NCBI GenBank assembly: GCA_023014365.1
Contig: JAEBUN010000020.1
Span: 434,001 to 498,000 of the forward strand
DNA from: Lepiota brunneoincarnata
Taxonomy: Eukaryota; Basidiomycota; Agaricomycetes; Agaricales; Agaricaceae
DNA: 64,000 bases
Direction of reading: 5' to 3'
Under the pieces are notes generated by a model. It did not search any database, was not told the DNA's origin, and saw only the letters and a list, made by a program, of their open reading frames with translations. The position numbers and the translations under genes are program-made. This document shows, one piece after another, positions 9,459 through 21,651 of this stretch; positions within the stretch are counted from its first letter, which is position 1, and the number at the start of each line of letters is the position of its first letter.

Positions 9459-10961
9459 ATGATGGCACCAACAACGTCAACTACACAACCGCGTCAAGCA
9501 CCCAAACTCGTCTTGGACGAATTTATTGCAATGGCTTTGAGTAAAACACCTGTGGATTTGCATCCTTTCTTTGAGTCGTTTAGGACATTGTATACCAAAA
9601 AGTGCGTCGTCTCGATGTTTATGTTTTCTGTCTCATATGAATTGTTTGCAGGCTATGGCACCAATTGACCCAAAAGCTATTTCAATTTTTTGACCAGCCC
9701 CTCGCACGGCCATACCGCGTGGATGTGTTCGAGCAATTCGTAAGAGATTTCGAAGGGAAGATAAACCAGCTCAAGCTTGTTGAGATGGGGCAAAAGGTAT
9801 CCAAAGATATTGACAGTGCGTTGCTTTATACTCCTTTCTGCTAAAGCTTACTGTGTGCAGACCCACAGACACATCTCAGCTTCCTCACGTCTCTACTCTC
9901 GCGTATTGATACAGGGAAATCACCTGAGGCACATGTGCTCCTCCTTGCTACCATCGCCCATGCGAAATTGCTGTTTGGGGATTTGGAGGGGACAAAGACG
10001 GATATGGATGCAGCGTGGAAGGTATTGGATGCGTTGGAAAGTGTGGATGGTGGTGTGAATGCGGCTTATTATGGTGTTGCGGCTGATTATTATAAGGTGA
10101 ACTACCCGTGTATTTCACTGCCTTATGTGCGCTGATTCGCGTGTCGTGATGCAGGCAAAGGCAGAGTATGCGCCGTACTACAGAAACTCATTGCTCTACC
10201 TTGCGTGTGTAGATCCCGAGAAGGATATATCGAAGGAGGAGAGGTTAGTGCGCGCACATGATTTGGCGATATCAGCATTTTTGGCGGATACGATATATAA
10301 TTTTGGCGAGCTGGTATGTTACACAAACAAGGGTTATCTGTACTGGGACTGACGTGTGACGTAGCTCATGCACCCCATCCTGGATGCTTTCAACGGGACA
10401 CCCCACGAGTGGATCAAGCGGCTGCTGTTCACGTTCAATGAGGGCAATATCGGGAAATTCGAGGCTCTTGCCCCGTTGTTCCCGCAAGAGGTATGTTGGG
10501 GTATTTCTTATCGCTGATTGTTTTATGATTATAACTGGTGTATGCCACATCGGGAACAGCCGATTCTGCAGCAGAACTATGCGTTTTTGAGGCAAAAGAT
10601 ATGTTTGATGGCACTGATTGAGTCAGTGTTCAAGAGGCCTGCGAACGACCGGACGATGAGATTCCAGACAATTGCGGAAGAGACTCGACTGCCTGTGGAT
10701 GAGGTCGAGCATTTGGTGATGAAGGCGCTGAGGTGTGTTTCTTGATGGGGCATGATTAGACGCCTCGTGCTGATTGATACACCACACAGCCTGAAGTTGA
10801 TTCGAGGGTCGCTGGACCAGGTGGAGGAAAAAGCGTACATCAGCTGGGTGCAGCCACGGGTGTTGTCGCGAGAGCAGATTGGGACGCTTGGAAAGAGAGT
10901 GGAGGAGTGGGTTAGCAAGTTGAATAGTGTAGAGCAACGAACCGCAGCAGAGGTTGCGTAG
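9459..10961 (+). CDS. RPN9: 26S proteasome lid subunit Rpn9 (PSMD13)
   Basis: PCI-domain subunit of the 19S regulatory particle lid, which helps assemble and stabilise the proteasome. Seven exons (9459-9601, 9652-9815, 9861-10096, 10155-10313, 10365-10490, 10560-10732, 10790-10961) join to 390 residues, the normal length for Rpn9, with no frame problem. Recognisable stretches include DPEKDISKEERLVRAHDLAISA and DTIYNFGELLMHPI (split by an intron). The C-terminal PCI winged helix runs from MRFQTIAEETRLP through LIRGSLDQVEEKAYISWVQPRVL. Start is the ATG pair at 9459. It is a housekeeping neighbour to the right of the mating module. Confidence 0.95.
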
Positions 10962-11031
10962 ATGTATGTACGTGGGAAAGTATAATCATTGAGTGAAAGC
11001 AACGCAGATGCAACGTGTTTTATTATCTTTC
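10962..11031. other. Very short spacer between RPN9 and the telobox gene
   Basis: Only 70 bp separate the two coding regions on the same strand, so the downstream promoter must lie within or overlap the RPN9 3' end. Confidence 0.5.
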
Positions 11032-14000
11032 ATGGACCCTTCAACTCACTTTTCCTTCACCGCTCCCTTTCCTCCTCTAAAGCAGCGCCGTGTCTCTCTC
11101 GGCCTGCCAACAAATACCCCTCGCGTCCCCTGGTCTTTCCGCGACGATACCGGCATCGCAGGCCCTAGCAGTATACACCAGGACTCGGAATCTGACACTC
11201 ACGACAGTCCAAAGGAGCCAAAGAGAGGCAAGATGCGCAAGACAGAGGCAATAGACACAGTAGCTATCCCAGAGAAGAAGCCACGAAAGAAGTGGACCAC
11301 TGAGGAAACCCAGATGCTTGTCGACGGCTGTAACAGCGTATGCTGTTCTCTCCTTTTATCATTTCCCCTCTCCTGATGATCGCCCCCTTTAGCACGGCGT
11401 TGGCAACTGGAAAACCATCCTCAGTGACCCAAATCTCAAATTTGATAATCGTTCCCCCGTAGATCTCAAGGACAGGTTCGTCTTACGATCATGATCATTT
11501 TTCATTAATTACAGCAATCCCCTACACGTGTATAGATTCCGCACGTATTTCCCAGACGCATACAAGAAACATTACCCAAATGCTCGCACACACCTTTCCA
11601 GCAAAGTTCGTGCTACCCTCCCCGATGGCTCCTCTCTATTTGAAAAGACGCGCAGCAAGCGCCGGCGGCCCTTTACAGAGGAGGAGGACCATGCGCTCAA
11701 GGCTGGTTATGAGAAACACGGCACGGTCTGGGCCACTATCGTCAAGGACCCTATCTTCCAAGAACAAAATCGACGGTCTACAGATCTCCGCGACCGATTC
11801 AGGAACGCTTTCCCAGAGCTTTACCAAGCGGCGGGATACAAACCCAGGAACAATGCAAGCAAAAAGAAGAAGGATTTGTTGATTGAAGGATCCAGGATGC
11901 CTCAACGGGCTGCGACAGATGATCAGCTTGCATTAAGTACGACTAGTACGACCGGCCCCGTGAGAGGTGTCAGAAGGAGGAGGGCCCAGACGAGTCAGGG
12001 GATCCTGTTGAGGGGTGGGACAAAGAGCGTCCCTCAGAGTACCGCATGCTCGGAGGACTGAGGAGAGTTCGGGGCAGGAGGATGACGAAGGTGAGATGAG
12101 TTCGGGCGTCACAACAAATGTTCCCAAGACACCTGTGATGGTTTCTGCTACCGTGCGCCCTAGCGACAGGACGAAGAAAAATGGTTTTGGGCTGAACTTA
12201 CTCGGTGCCAGCCAAAACGCGGACCCCTTTCCTGCAATTATCGATGATGACGATGAAATGGAAATGCGATTAATCTCACTCGAACCTCTGGCTGACTCCC
12301 TCGCTGAATACCCCGCCTCTGCATTAGACAGCGTTCATCGGCACCAGCAGATCTCAAACTCGATTAGACGCTCTGGTATTGATACTCCCACCCATTCACA
12401 CCATCCTTGGTCTTCTCCGCCACCCGGGCACAATAACATCAACGATGGCGGTGGGGGCGGAGGAGGTGGGAGTAATTCTGGCACCACCGGGAGTAATACC
12501 TCGACTGACAACAACAGTCACATCAATCCAACAAGTGGAGTCAAGATTGGCCAATCGGCATGGGGAACCCAGGATTGGCTCTCACCCAACCCACGCCTCG
12601 ACCACTCCTTCACTGGGATCGTCACCAACGGTGCTGCCAATGTAAACAATAATGGAAGTAGCACCCCTGGCACTGGAACCCCCTCGTCCTATTTTTCCCC
12701 TTCGTCCCCTTTCAACTCGTTCAGCCTCGCCCCACTCAACCATACGCACCTCCTCACACCCGCCACAAACTCTAACTCCATCGCCGGAGGACTGACAACG
12801 CTCAACATGCCTATGAACTATGTCGGGCACAATCACTATCCCTCACATCAACATTATGGTGTCATTGAGCGATATGATCTCTGGCCCCCCTCATCCTCCG
12901 CCCTAGCATCGTCCTCATCGTTTTCCGCTATCAACACTGTCAATTCATCCTCTGGCTGGTCTGGACTGAGCGGTCCGGGCACAAGCGGACCCGGCTCAAT
13001 CAGTGGCTCCTTTGGCGGGGACATCTCTTCTGAAGTGAGTTTCGGGGACACGCACAGCACGTTTTCGGATGAAGGTGGGTTTGGTGGTGGCTATAATGGG
13101 ATGGGTGATGGTGTTGGCGATGGTGTTGGGGGTAATGGAGCTGGGACAGGGTCATTCAGGGCGATCACGCATCATTCTGATTATGCTGGTGATTTGATTT
13201 TTGGTGCGAGGGGGTATGGTGGGGGTGGATTTGGATGGTTCGGGAATGCGTATACACCCGCCGTTGGTCCTGCGAACGATAATGATCATGGAAGTGGGAG
13301 TGGTTTGGGATTGATAGGGATGAATAACTCTAAAGATCAGAGGAAGAGTGGTGAGGGGGGCGGATGCTGGTGGTGGTATAGCGAGTGGCAATGAGGCGGG
13401 ATGGGGACTCGCCATCGGGGGATGGTAAAGCTGCGAATGGGGGGGGAAGTATCAATCCGATGCAGCTGCATGCACCTGCGGGGTCGTTCTCCGGAATTGA
13501 CGAAATTGAGCTGGCTGGGATTACGTTGAATGATAGTCAAGACGTGGATATTGATGATGACGATGCGATGGAGGGGACCGGTGGTACGCAGAAGACGAGC
13601 GCAAATCCGGGCGAGAATGGGCTGGGACTGAACTTGACTGGCCTGCCGTTGCCACTGCGACGACAACGAGAAGGTCATGGGTCGCCTCAACAAGTGCAAA
13701 GACTGGGGAGTAGAAATAGGGCTGGTGTGTCGTCGTCATCGACTTCTGCGGGTGCTGCTTCGCCGGGGGAGAGACACAGACTTCCCGCACGTTCGGGTAC
13801 GATGCACCTACCACTGAGTCACGACACACATACGACCCACCCGCCGCATGCACTTGGCCACTCTCACCATCACCATTCACATTCCCTTGGTCCGAGCACC
13901 GTGACGTTGCCGTTGCATGGTGGCAAGTCTGAGCACCAGCATCATCCTCATCTCCATCAGTCTTCATCGATTGGGCGGTTCAGTCTGGATGACCTGGACT

Positions 14001-15201
14001 TGATTGATTTGGGCCCGGACACGAATATGAATAATCTTACGCCTCCGGCGACGCCAATGATGCAGCATGTGCAACAGTTGAAGGGGATGAGGAGGTATTC
14101 GGCGTTTGGGCTTGGGCCTGGGAATGGTCCTGGGATGGGTGCATTTGGGCATACGTTTGGACAGGGGCAGGGGTTGGGAGGAGGAGCACAACAGGCGCAG
14201 GCACAAACACAAGCACCGGGGCAAGGGCAAGGAGGACGATCGACTTCAGTGCCACCTTCGGAAGCAAGAAATTCGTTGGGGACGACGTTTGTTCCGATGG
14301 CGGGTGGTGGTGGCGGGCCGGAAGGAGGCGAGAGAGGACGATCGGGGATCCCGAGAAGTGGTGGTGGTGCTAATACTAATGCCGCGAATGCGGGAACCAG
14401 TGAGGATGTTGTGATTGCGGCACCGAGCGGGGTTACCGTGAAGAGGTCGTTGAGTAGCACGGTGCATCATTCTCATGGACCTGGGCACGGGCATTCGTTA
14501 TCGACGTCGACGCTCCCGCCTTTACCTTCGCATTCGGAGATCTGGAGATCGAGTACGCCGACGTTGAAGGGGAGTAGGAACGGTACGTTGGGTGGTTCGA
14601 GTAATGTGACTGCGGGTTCAGGTGCCGGTGCTGGTAGTGCGTCGCTATTCAGTCTTACACCACCAAATACTTTCTCTCCCTCTCCGGCGCTGTCGAGTGG
14701 CGCGAATGGAGGGGAGTTTACGAACCCGGATTTGCCGTTTTTGGATCTGCATTATTGGCACCAGCATCAGCAAGGCCAGGCTTCGGGGCAGGGGCAAGGG
14801 CAAGGTGGGCTTGGTAGGGCGATGATGGTGGATAGTACGGAGGAGGCGAGGCAGGCGTTGGATTTGGCAGAACCATTCTTGTCGAATGGGCATGGGCATT
14901 GGCAAGGGTTTGGGTTTGTTGGTGTAATACTGCGAATAATGGTGCTGCTGCCCATCCTCGACCGGGACAGGGAGGGTTGAAGAGTCCTGTGGGGGGTGTT
15001 TTAGCTTCGAGTTTGAGTCGGCAGGTGTCTGCGTTTGTTTCGAGACAGAGCCAGGGACACGGGCATCAGAGGGGGCAAAGTCAGCAGGTGGTAAATCCGA
15101 AGGATTTAGTGTTGAATGCGGGTGTAGGAGTGGGAGCGGCCGCGACAGGGAGGACGGATAATAAGCGGAAGAGGGCGAGTTGGGATGGGGGGTTGATTTG
15201 A
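11032..15201 (+). CDS. Double telobox Myb/SANT protein, candidate telomere-binding factor
   Basis: Exons 11032-11337, 11393-11475 and 11536 onward encode two Myb-type repeats near the N-terminus. Repeat 1 runs from KKWTTEETQMLVDG to VDLKDRFRTYF; repeat 2 from RRPFTEEEDHALKAGY to TDLRDRFRNAF. Both third helices fit the telobox consensus (VDLKDKWR) of telomere-repeat-binding proteins, as in fungal Tay1/Teb1-type proteins. About 1,100 residues of low-complexity Gly/Ser/His/Gln sequence follow. The frame changes near 12059, 13350-13430 and 14925, and ends with NKRKRASWDGGLI. Each change can be read as a single extra base or a short unusual intron (for example GTGTCA...TTGAG at about 11967-12012), so the exact C-terminal protein is uncertain. 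The start at MDPSTHF is preferred, though an ATG at 11008 is possible. A general MYB regulator is the alternative role. Confidence 0.75.
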
Positions 15202-16164
15202 GTGTGTGATGTGGAGGGTATAGATAGACTGGTTCGTTTTCTTTCTCTTGTTTATTTCGTGTATATGATCGATGTAGGTTCCCCTGTTTTCTACGACTCT
15301 GATTAGGTTTTCTTCCTTGGCTCTCTCGGATTTACTCTACGCTCAAGCTTACCCCCGACATATGTACAGTACATGTAGCTTATCATACACTGCGTAGAGC
15401 AGCCACATATTCCCCTCGAGCACATTTCTTTTTCAAAGCACATGGTCCGGTTTTAGCAGTGCGATAATACAGTATTTGTTGCCTATTTATGTAATTAGTA
15501 CTGACCCTGCAGTTCGGCACGTTCTAATCTCCGGAATATCCGAGTGGACAACGTGGAGCATGGAAGAAAACAATCGCGGGCAAGAACATTTGAGAGAAAA
15601 GGGGTGCGGTGGCGGTGGCGGCGAGAGAAGCTGGCATACGTGGGTGGCAAACCTTGGCAAACACTAACAACTTACGAGATTGCTGATGGGATGGACGGAT
15701 GGAGTTTTCAATGGACGGAACAAATAATGTTCACACGGCCAATTTGAATTAAGAAGCTTATTTTGAGTTCTGGCTTTAACCTCCACAGACAGTGGTAGCA
15801 ACTTTGCTGTGGGCGTTACTGCACGGAAACGGCCCCCAACATGAATGCAGTGGGCCAGCGACCTAGCCCCGACCTTCACAACTCCACCGCTGGCCACTTT
15901 GTTGTATCACTAGGCCACGCACCTTTTAAAACAAACTCCGACAGTCCCATGCATTCAAATTCCAACCCCAAAATGACGGTACCCCGTTGTGTTGGTATCA
16001 AGCAAATCATATCGTTGATCGTCACGCTGGTCAGGTGGGTGTCTACTTGTTACATACCATACCAGCGTTTCAGTTCTTCTAACGGCCCGCCCTTTCGACC
16101 TGCCGCTGGCCATTGTCACTCCCAATCCCCCCACAACCAGACGAGAGAGAGATCCAGGCCGACA
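15202..16164. other. Intergenic region
   Basis: 3' region of the telobox gene and 5' region of the F-box-like gene. An in-frame extension of the latter upstream of 16165 exists but reads as non-coding. Nothing else seen. Confidence 0.5.
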
Positions 16165-18003
16165 ATGCACCAAGCCCTACGATTGGATGAAATCTTGGAC
16201 CTGATCTTCCGCAACTTGGACATTTCGAGGGCTGGAGGTCGCCAGCCCAGGAATCCATCGCAGTCGTACCAACCCACCGCGCTGCTTTCTGCCGCGATGG
16301 TTTGCAAAACATTCTTCGAGCCTGCTATGAGGCATCTATGGAGCGACATCGCGGGTTTGGATTTGTTGCTGTTGACTATGGGTCAGGATGTCATCACGTT
16401 CAAGTACGATGAGGAGGAGCCTATACCTCGCAGATTTCTGAACACCCGGACGTCGGCGAGGTTTAAACACGTGGTACTCCCCCGAGCGTTCCTAGTAAGT
16501 TACTTTTTTCGCACTACAATGTTATTCCCGTTTTGCTTCATGTGTTTTTCAATAGACGTTTGCACGGGAACCGACGGAGAAAGACTGGGAGCCGTTCGAG
16601 CGTTATGCAAGATACGTAAAGCGGTTTGGGCGCGTAACCGAAGACTGGGGACCATCTCCCGACTAGGATCATGCCTTTAGGAACCATTATCGATGCTCTC
16701 GTTAACCGCTTTTCGAGGAAACCTGTGCTGCCTAACCTTCGTTGTCTGCTCTGCGTGGAGGAGCAGCTGCGATATGCTCGGTTTTTCATCTCAGCACCAG
16801 AGCTTCGTACCATGAGCATCCACATCCGGACTCCCCAGTTCAGCTCTCGTATGTAATGAAGGTGGATCTGGCGCACTTCCTCAGCCAGGACAGCTTATCA
16901 AAACGGGAGAGCGTGCGTCTACACTTGAAGCATGGCCAGCATGATCTCTCTCCGTCGATCTCACAGACAATCCTGAACCTTGCCGAGTCGAGAGTGATGC
17001 CGAAGACGTTGGATGTCTGCGGTGTCCCTCTTACTCCAGAAGCATTCAAAGCGTCTCTGATGCTCCACCGACTCACATCAATCAGTGTCGACCTTCAGCG
17101 ATTCAATCTGAGCACTTTTACGGATTTCAGCTCGGAGAGGACGTTCGACAAACTCGAGATCCATTCGTATGTTCTTCCTACGGGGGCTGAAAAGGGTGGC
17201 TCCTTGGAGCGTTGTTTTCATTCCCGGCTCTTACAGCAGTTCGCCGCACCCGAACTGTCCTACTTCACTTTCATTGGTGGACCGACCCACCCGACCCCGC
17301 AGGATCTTTGCGCTACTTTCGAAACGTTGATGGGAGACCGTCAGTATGCAAAGGTGAAATCCATTTGTCTTGAAGGTATACGGGGCGACGAGGAGCCAGC
17401 GTCCGAGTTTGATCTTCAGCGCTACATTTGTACCTTCTCTGATACATTTCACGTCCTTTGCCAGCCGTGGTCCTCCCTAAACCCTCGATTTCCCCATTTG
17501 CATTCTATACTCCTTGCCAACGTTCTTGCCGACCTCTTGGATCACGATTTTGACGCTATCGGGCGGTCGCTGCCTAGCCTGACTACGTTCATCGTCAGCA
17601 ACAAAAGAGACGGACGAACCGGGAGACCGCGCGCAACGCTGACCGGCTTCTGGTTCCTCGCAAAACATTGTCGGCATCTTACAACATTCAGCATCTGGAT
17701 GAACTGCCATTCTTAATTGTTCTCAATTATGTGCTTTGATGGGTCTTGGGCATATCGATAAACCGACCGCAGGAAATCAAGGCGTTTGACTTGGTGGCGG
17801 AGGTCAAGCTTGACAAAATGGTGTCGCTTGATGTTGGAGATTCTTTGATTGAGAATTCGATCATCGTGAACAAGTTTTTAAGTGCTCTTGTGCCGAATTT
17901 ACGTAGCTTCTCTTTCAATAGGGAGCGGAACTCTCGAGAGGTTAATACGTTGTGGGCTCATGTAGGATCGCAGATATCTGGTTCTTTGCGGTATTTAGCA
18001 TAA
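16165..18003 (+). pseudogene. F-box-like protein gene, frame-disrupted
   Basis: Starts MHQALRLDEILDLIFRNLD with ALLSAAMVCKTFFEPAMRHLW, the pattern of the basidiomycete F-box-like family, whose members act as substrate receptors of SCF ubiquitin ligases. One intron (about 16495-16555) joins cleanly. The rest (LPNLRCLLCVEEQL, ELRTMSIHIR, LHLKHGQHDLSPSIS, LTSISVDLQRFNLSTF, SLPSLTTFIV, LVPNLRSFSFNRE) is a leucine-rich C-terminal region of the usual kind. Frame changes are needed near 16660 (an extra base in a CCC run), near 16850 and around 17715-17745. The assembly shows similar single-base insertions in essential genes, so the gene may be intact in the organism. These large families also often decay, and the multiple events near 17.7 kb favour that. 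Confidence 0.65.
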
Positions 18004-18254
18004 AGCATGTACGCTAATGGTCTTGGATTGGTGGTGGCTTTCATTCCGGTCAAATGCGTTGACGATACCGAATCGTATGAGATGATAAGGGAGGATAATG
18101 CACTCGCTCTACACGGTGGACATTAAATGGTTATTATAAATTATATAAGCCGTACACCAGGATGTATCTACTTGTAACTAAGAGTGTCACAGATTCACTA
18201 CGGAGGATATCAGTAAATAATCGAGCGCACTCGACAAATAGTCTGCTTACCCCT
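18004..18254. other. Convergent 3' spacer
   Basis: Short region between the F-box-like gene and cerato-platanin 1; nothing seen. Confidence 0.4.
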
Positions 18255-18722
18255 TTAGTTCATGGGAAAGCCACAATCGTAGCTGGGGACCTGCCCTAAT
18301 GCCAATAGGCAAATCCCCAGGGATCTCATTAACAGGGATTCCCGTCAAGTCCTGGAATCCGCGAAGGCTCGAAGTAAAGCCCTTGGGATCCGTATTAATA
18401 ATGGTGAACGGCATCGTGAGTTCCAGTCCATCAGGACGGACAACATCAAACTCATAGCAAGCACCGCAATGAGAGGAGTTGAACCCCTCGATGAAGATTG
18501 AGCCTGCGATGTGAGGGAAGTTTGGGATTTCTCCAAAGGTTTTGTATCCTTTCAGTAGACCTGCATCGGCAGGAGCAATGCTGTGCTGGCGAGGAGGCCG
18601 TTGGGGTTGTCGTAGAAGGTGTCATAGTTGAGAACGCTGGGAGCTGGGGGTCCAGCGAGGGTGGGGATGACGGTGAAGGCCGTAGCGGTGAGGAGAGTGA
18701 AGATGGTGGTTGTGAACTTCAT
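18255..18722 (-). CDS. Cerato-platanin family secreted protein 1
   Basis: Small secreted cysteine-containing protein of the fungal cell wall and surface; family members bind chitin oligomers and can act as elicitors. The signal peptide is MKFTTTIFTLLTATAFTVIPTLA. It is followed by SVLNYDTFYDNPNG, then in shifted frames a Cys after the STA run, GEIPNFPHIAGS, EGFNSSHCGACYEF, PFTIINTDPKGFTSSL and a C-terminal YDCGFP. The intact family pattern is recovered only if two extra bases near 18568-18578 and one in a CCCC run near 18285 are ignored. About 145 residues results, the usual length. A TATA-like TTATAAAAACC lies upstream. It is paralogous to the copy at 37159-37621, with which it shares upstream DNA. 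The breaks could be true inactivation or assembly errors. Confidence 0.8.
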
Positions 18723-19773
18723 ATTTTTTGTTGTTGTTGTTGTTGGTGTGGAAAAGGGCTTTTTTTGTGGAAGTTGGTATTGTTCTGAGGTTTGCTCGTC
18801 CAGCACAGGAAGGGTTTTTATAACCAAAGCTCCCTTGGTTGCTTGCTGCATGGAGTTCGAACTGACTGGCCCGACTAACTGACGCTCACTCATCATTCAG
18901 TGCTGAGATTACGAGAGCCTGACTTGTCGCTTTTGACGGTTGATCTCATACCCGTCCTTGGCCGATGGAAACTCCCAGCAGTCGGATGCATATGAACCCC
19001 TTTCCCGACGCCGCTGTGCGCGGGGTGGTACTGCCGCCCGCAAGGGTCTTAGTCCTGATAACCCACTGGGTATGATATATACAGGCACCGAGGGGTGAGT
19101 TTTTACTCAAAGGAGTAGAGGCGGGCACCATTCCGATCGGGATGGCAAGTTCTAAAGCTGGACGTGATATGTCGTACGGCCTTATATGGTCCTACGGCGC
19201 GTAGTTCCAGCGTTCGGAGAAACGTCGGATGTTTGGGCTACTGTTGTGGATGGCGGCTTATTCATGCGCTGGAACCGGAGGAGCCCTACGTCCCAGACTT
19301 GATGGATTTAACCTCTGGTACTCGAGACTCTTTTGCCAGGCAAGCCGCCCTTGAATGGGTACCCAACGCCCATCCCCACCTATCTCGAATGTTGCGATCT
19401 ACCATGAAGCTGACTGTACTCCCTTCACCTACCCGCCCTAGACGAACAGGTTCTCCACACAACCGCAACATAACAATGTACTATCCTCCGCACTCAGGTA
19501 CCCTCATGAGAAATATAATCAGGTGGTCGTTCGGACCCATACCCCCACATTCACTACATCAACCCTACACTGATTCTCCTCTCTCTAAACACCAACTACA
19601 AGCCTCCTAAGCACCGTCGTATCTCACCATCCACTTTGGTTATTATCCACCCCTCAACATCCCTCCATTTCTCCTATACCTTCGTTATTTGGAGTTCGGC
19701 GACTAGGTTTTTAAAATAGAGGACCCTTTAACGTTCTTAGCACTATTTCGGAAGTGAACGTACTAACAAAACG
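18723..19773. other. Cerato-platanin 1 upstream region
   Basis: Includes the promoter (TATA-like box near 18820) and a block at about 19214-19275 that is similar to 38134-38255 upstream of cerato-platanin 2. No gene supported. Confidence 0.55.
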
Positions 19774-20861
19774 GTGAATCAGGTGATCTGTTACTTTGTG
19801 GAGCGTAACCAAGCTGGATGGAAATGTGCACTCTCTCGAATTCACTTTGCAATCATGAATACTGATCGACGCTTGCGTGAGAAAAAAAAAATCTCACAGC
19901 TTCGCATGCCCACAAGTTGTCCCACCTTTGGTCCAATCATGCCTGGTACAGTGGAGGATATTTGTGCAATAGATGTTATACAACAGCTTGAGGTGGACCT
20001 CTGTGAAGCTCAGTATAACTTACAACATGCTAAGATTCTCAGTCTTAGACTCTTGCTGCCAACAGGAGTTGCAGTGATGATTGCCTTCTACAAACCAGGT
20101 GACCTTGTTATGCTCTCCACACTAAACCGTTGGAGGGGGTACAAGATTCCTGGTGACCGCAGGTAGCCAAGTTCATGCCCTGTTTTGATGGCCCTTACGA
20201 AGTCATACAAATGTGCCCTAGTCACTCAACAGTGACTCTCGAGATGCCTAATTTGCCCAATGCTTACCTCGTCTTCTCCACATGCTGACATGAAAATTTT
20301 TATCCCTAATGACAACCACCTTTTTCCAGGAAGGGCTAGACCTGGAGCCAGAGATTGTCATGATTGATGGACATGAGGAGTTTGTGATTGACCGTATCCT
20401 CAATGAACAGCAATGTGGACGTGGGAAGCAATACCTTGTACGGTGGAAGAATGAAGCCCCTGACCAGGATCGATGGTTGCCGGGCAGGGAGATTGATGAT
20501 TGTGAGACTTTGGATATTTGGTTGGCGAAGAAAGGCCTCTTATAATATGTTTTGCCTTTCACTCGCCGACCGGTAGCTTTTTCCTCATAGAGGTTTTATA
20601 ACGCACCCGTGTCATGGCACTTTTCCACATTCTCCCTTATATTGTTCTCTTTTTCAAGGGGGGGATAGTGTAAGGTCAGCCCTTACACGATGCACATGAT
20701 TACTAACATATCTTGTACGCGCATCAGGAACTCTCAGGACACCTTTTCTTGTCCATACACTCATCCCCATATTATCTCGCCTTCTTAAATAATACATCGC
20801 TTGTGCTTGTTGACCTCGCCGTCCGATATACGCCACTTGTGAGGATCGCAAGATCCTTACA
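19774..20861 (+). mobile_element. 3' end of a Ty3/gypsy chromovirus-type retrotransposon (decayed)
   Basis: A C-terminal integrase fragment contains AFYKPGDLVMLST and, after a stop and frame change, VAKFMPCFDGPYEVI and STVTLEMPNLPNAY. A chromodomain follows at about 20385-20545: EEFVIDRILNEQQCGRG, YLVRWKNEAPDQDRWLP, and CETLDIWLAK. Chromodomains at the integrase end direct insertion to particular chromatin in chromoviruses. Next come a purine tract (AAGGGGGGGATAG, 20656-20668) and a 3' LTR. Reverse transcriptase, RNase H and gag are absent, and the integrase is interrupted, so the element is a 3'-terminal relic and cannot move by itself. Confidence 0.85.
20669..20861 (+). repeat. Probable 3' LTR of the gypsy relic
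   Basis: Begins TGTAAGG directly after the purine tract and ends CCTTACA, the inverted copy, as expected for LTR ends (TG...CA). The length would be about 193 bp. The partner 5' LTR is missing, so the end is inferred and no target duplication can be checked. Confidence 0.6.
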
Positions 20862-21651
20862 TGGAACTCCATTAGAGTTCGTTGCTTCTGCCGATTTGCG
20901 CCGGTATTGCCGATATTGATGATGACTGCATTTTGTTTGGGATGCCTTCTACAAACTTTGGCAGATGGGCGAGCTCGAGCGCTGATGGTCATGATTCCCA
21001 GTCATGGCACTTCTTGTTGCTGTTCTTCAGTCCTCCCAGCCGTATGTAATTTTGATACTTACGGTGCTATGTTAAGACCAAGATCCACTCTCAGCTCGGC
21101 CCGCCGCCTTCCTCCTGATTCTGATGACTCAGAAATAGAGTCCTTGGAGAAAATGTTTTATGCCAGTGATGAGTAACGGAGAAAAAATTATTTGTAGGGA
21201 AGCATCACCACCTGCGCCAACAAAGACTTGTTCCTCAACGGCGACTGCCACCATGAGCCGTTGTCTCGATTCCTCCAGCTCTCGTTCTTCATGCGTTTTT
21301 CTTGTGCCCACAAATGCATTCTCGCATGTGACCAGGAACATTTACTCTTTCCTTGAGTAATATAATGAAGAAGCACGGTCTTATCTTTATGGGTGAGAAA
21401 ATAAGCATCTGTTCTCGTATGTCCCATTAAAATAGTTATAGACTTTTTGGGAAAAATTAATGGAAACTTAAATAGTACTCGCGCTCAATGCCTCGGGCGT
21501 TCACAGCAAGTAGAGAGCGTCTGTGCGCTTCTTGTGGCGTAGAGTCATCAGCCTTCTCACAATTAGGATCACGAACGCAATTGGTTCGGCCACGGCTGTG
21601 AAGATTTATATAAGTGCTGTTGCCTGCCCACCTGGGCCTCCTAGTCCCTCC
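20862..21651. other. Intergenic region upstream of the esterase
   Basis: No gene supported. A TATATAAG box at about 21608 lies 40 bp before the esterase start. Confidence 0.45.

Noticed and set aside
13337..14494. Long antisense frames across the telobox gene tail
   Set aside because: Shadows produced by repetitive Gly/His/Gln codons; no homology and no splice support.
12015..15201. Treating the tail frames of the telobox gene as three separate genes
   Set aside because: None has its own plausible promoter or ATG at the frame start; composition is continuous, so one gene with frame errors or short introns is simpler.
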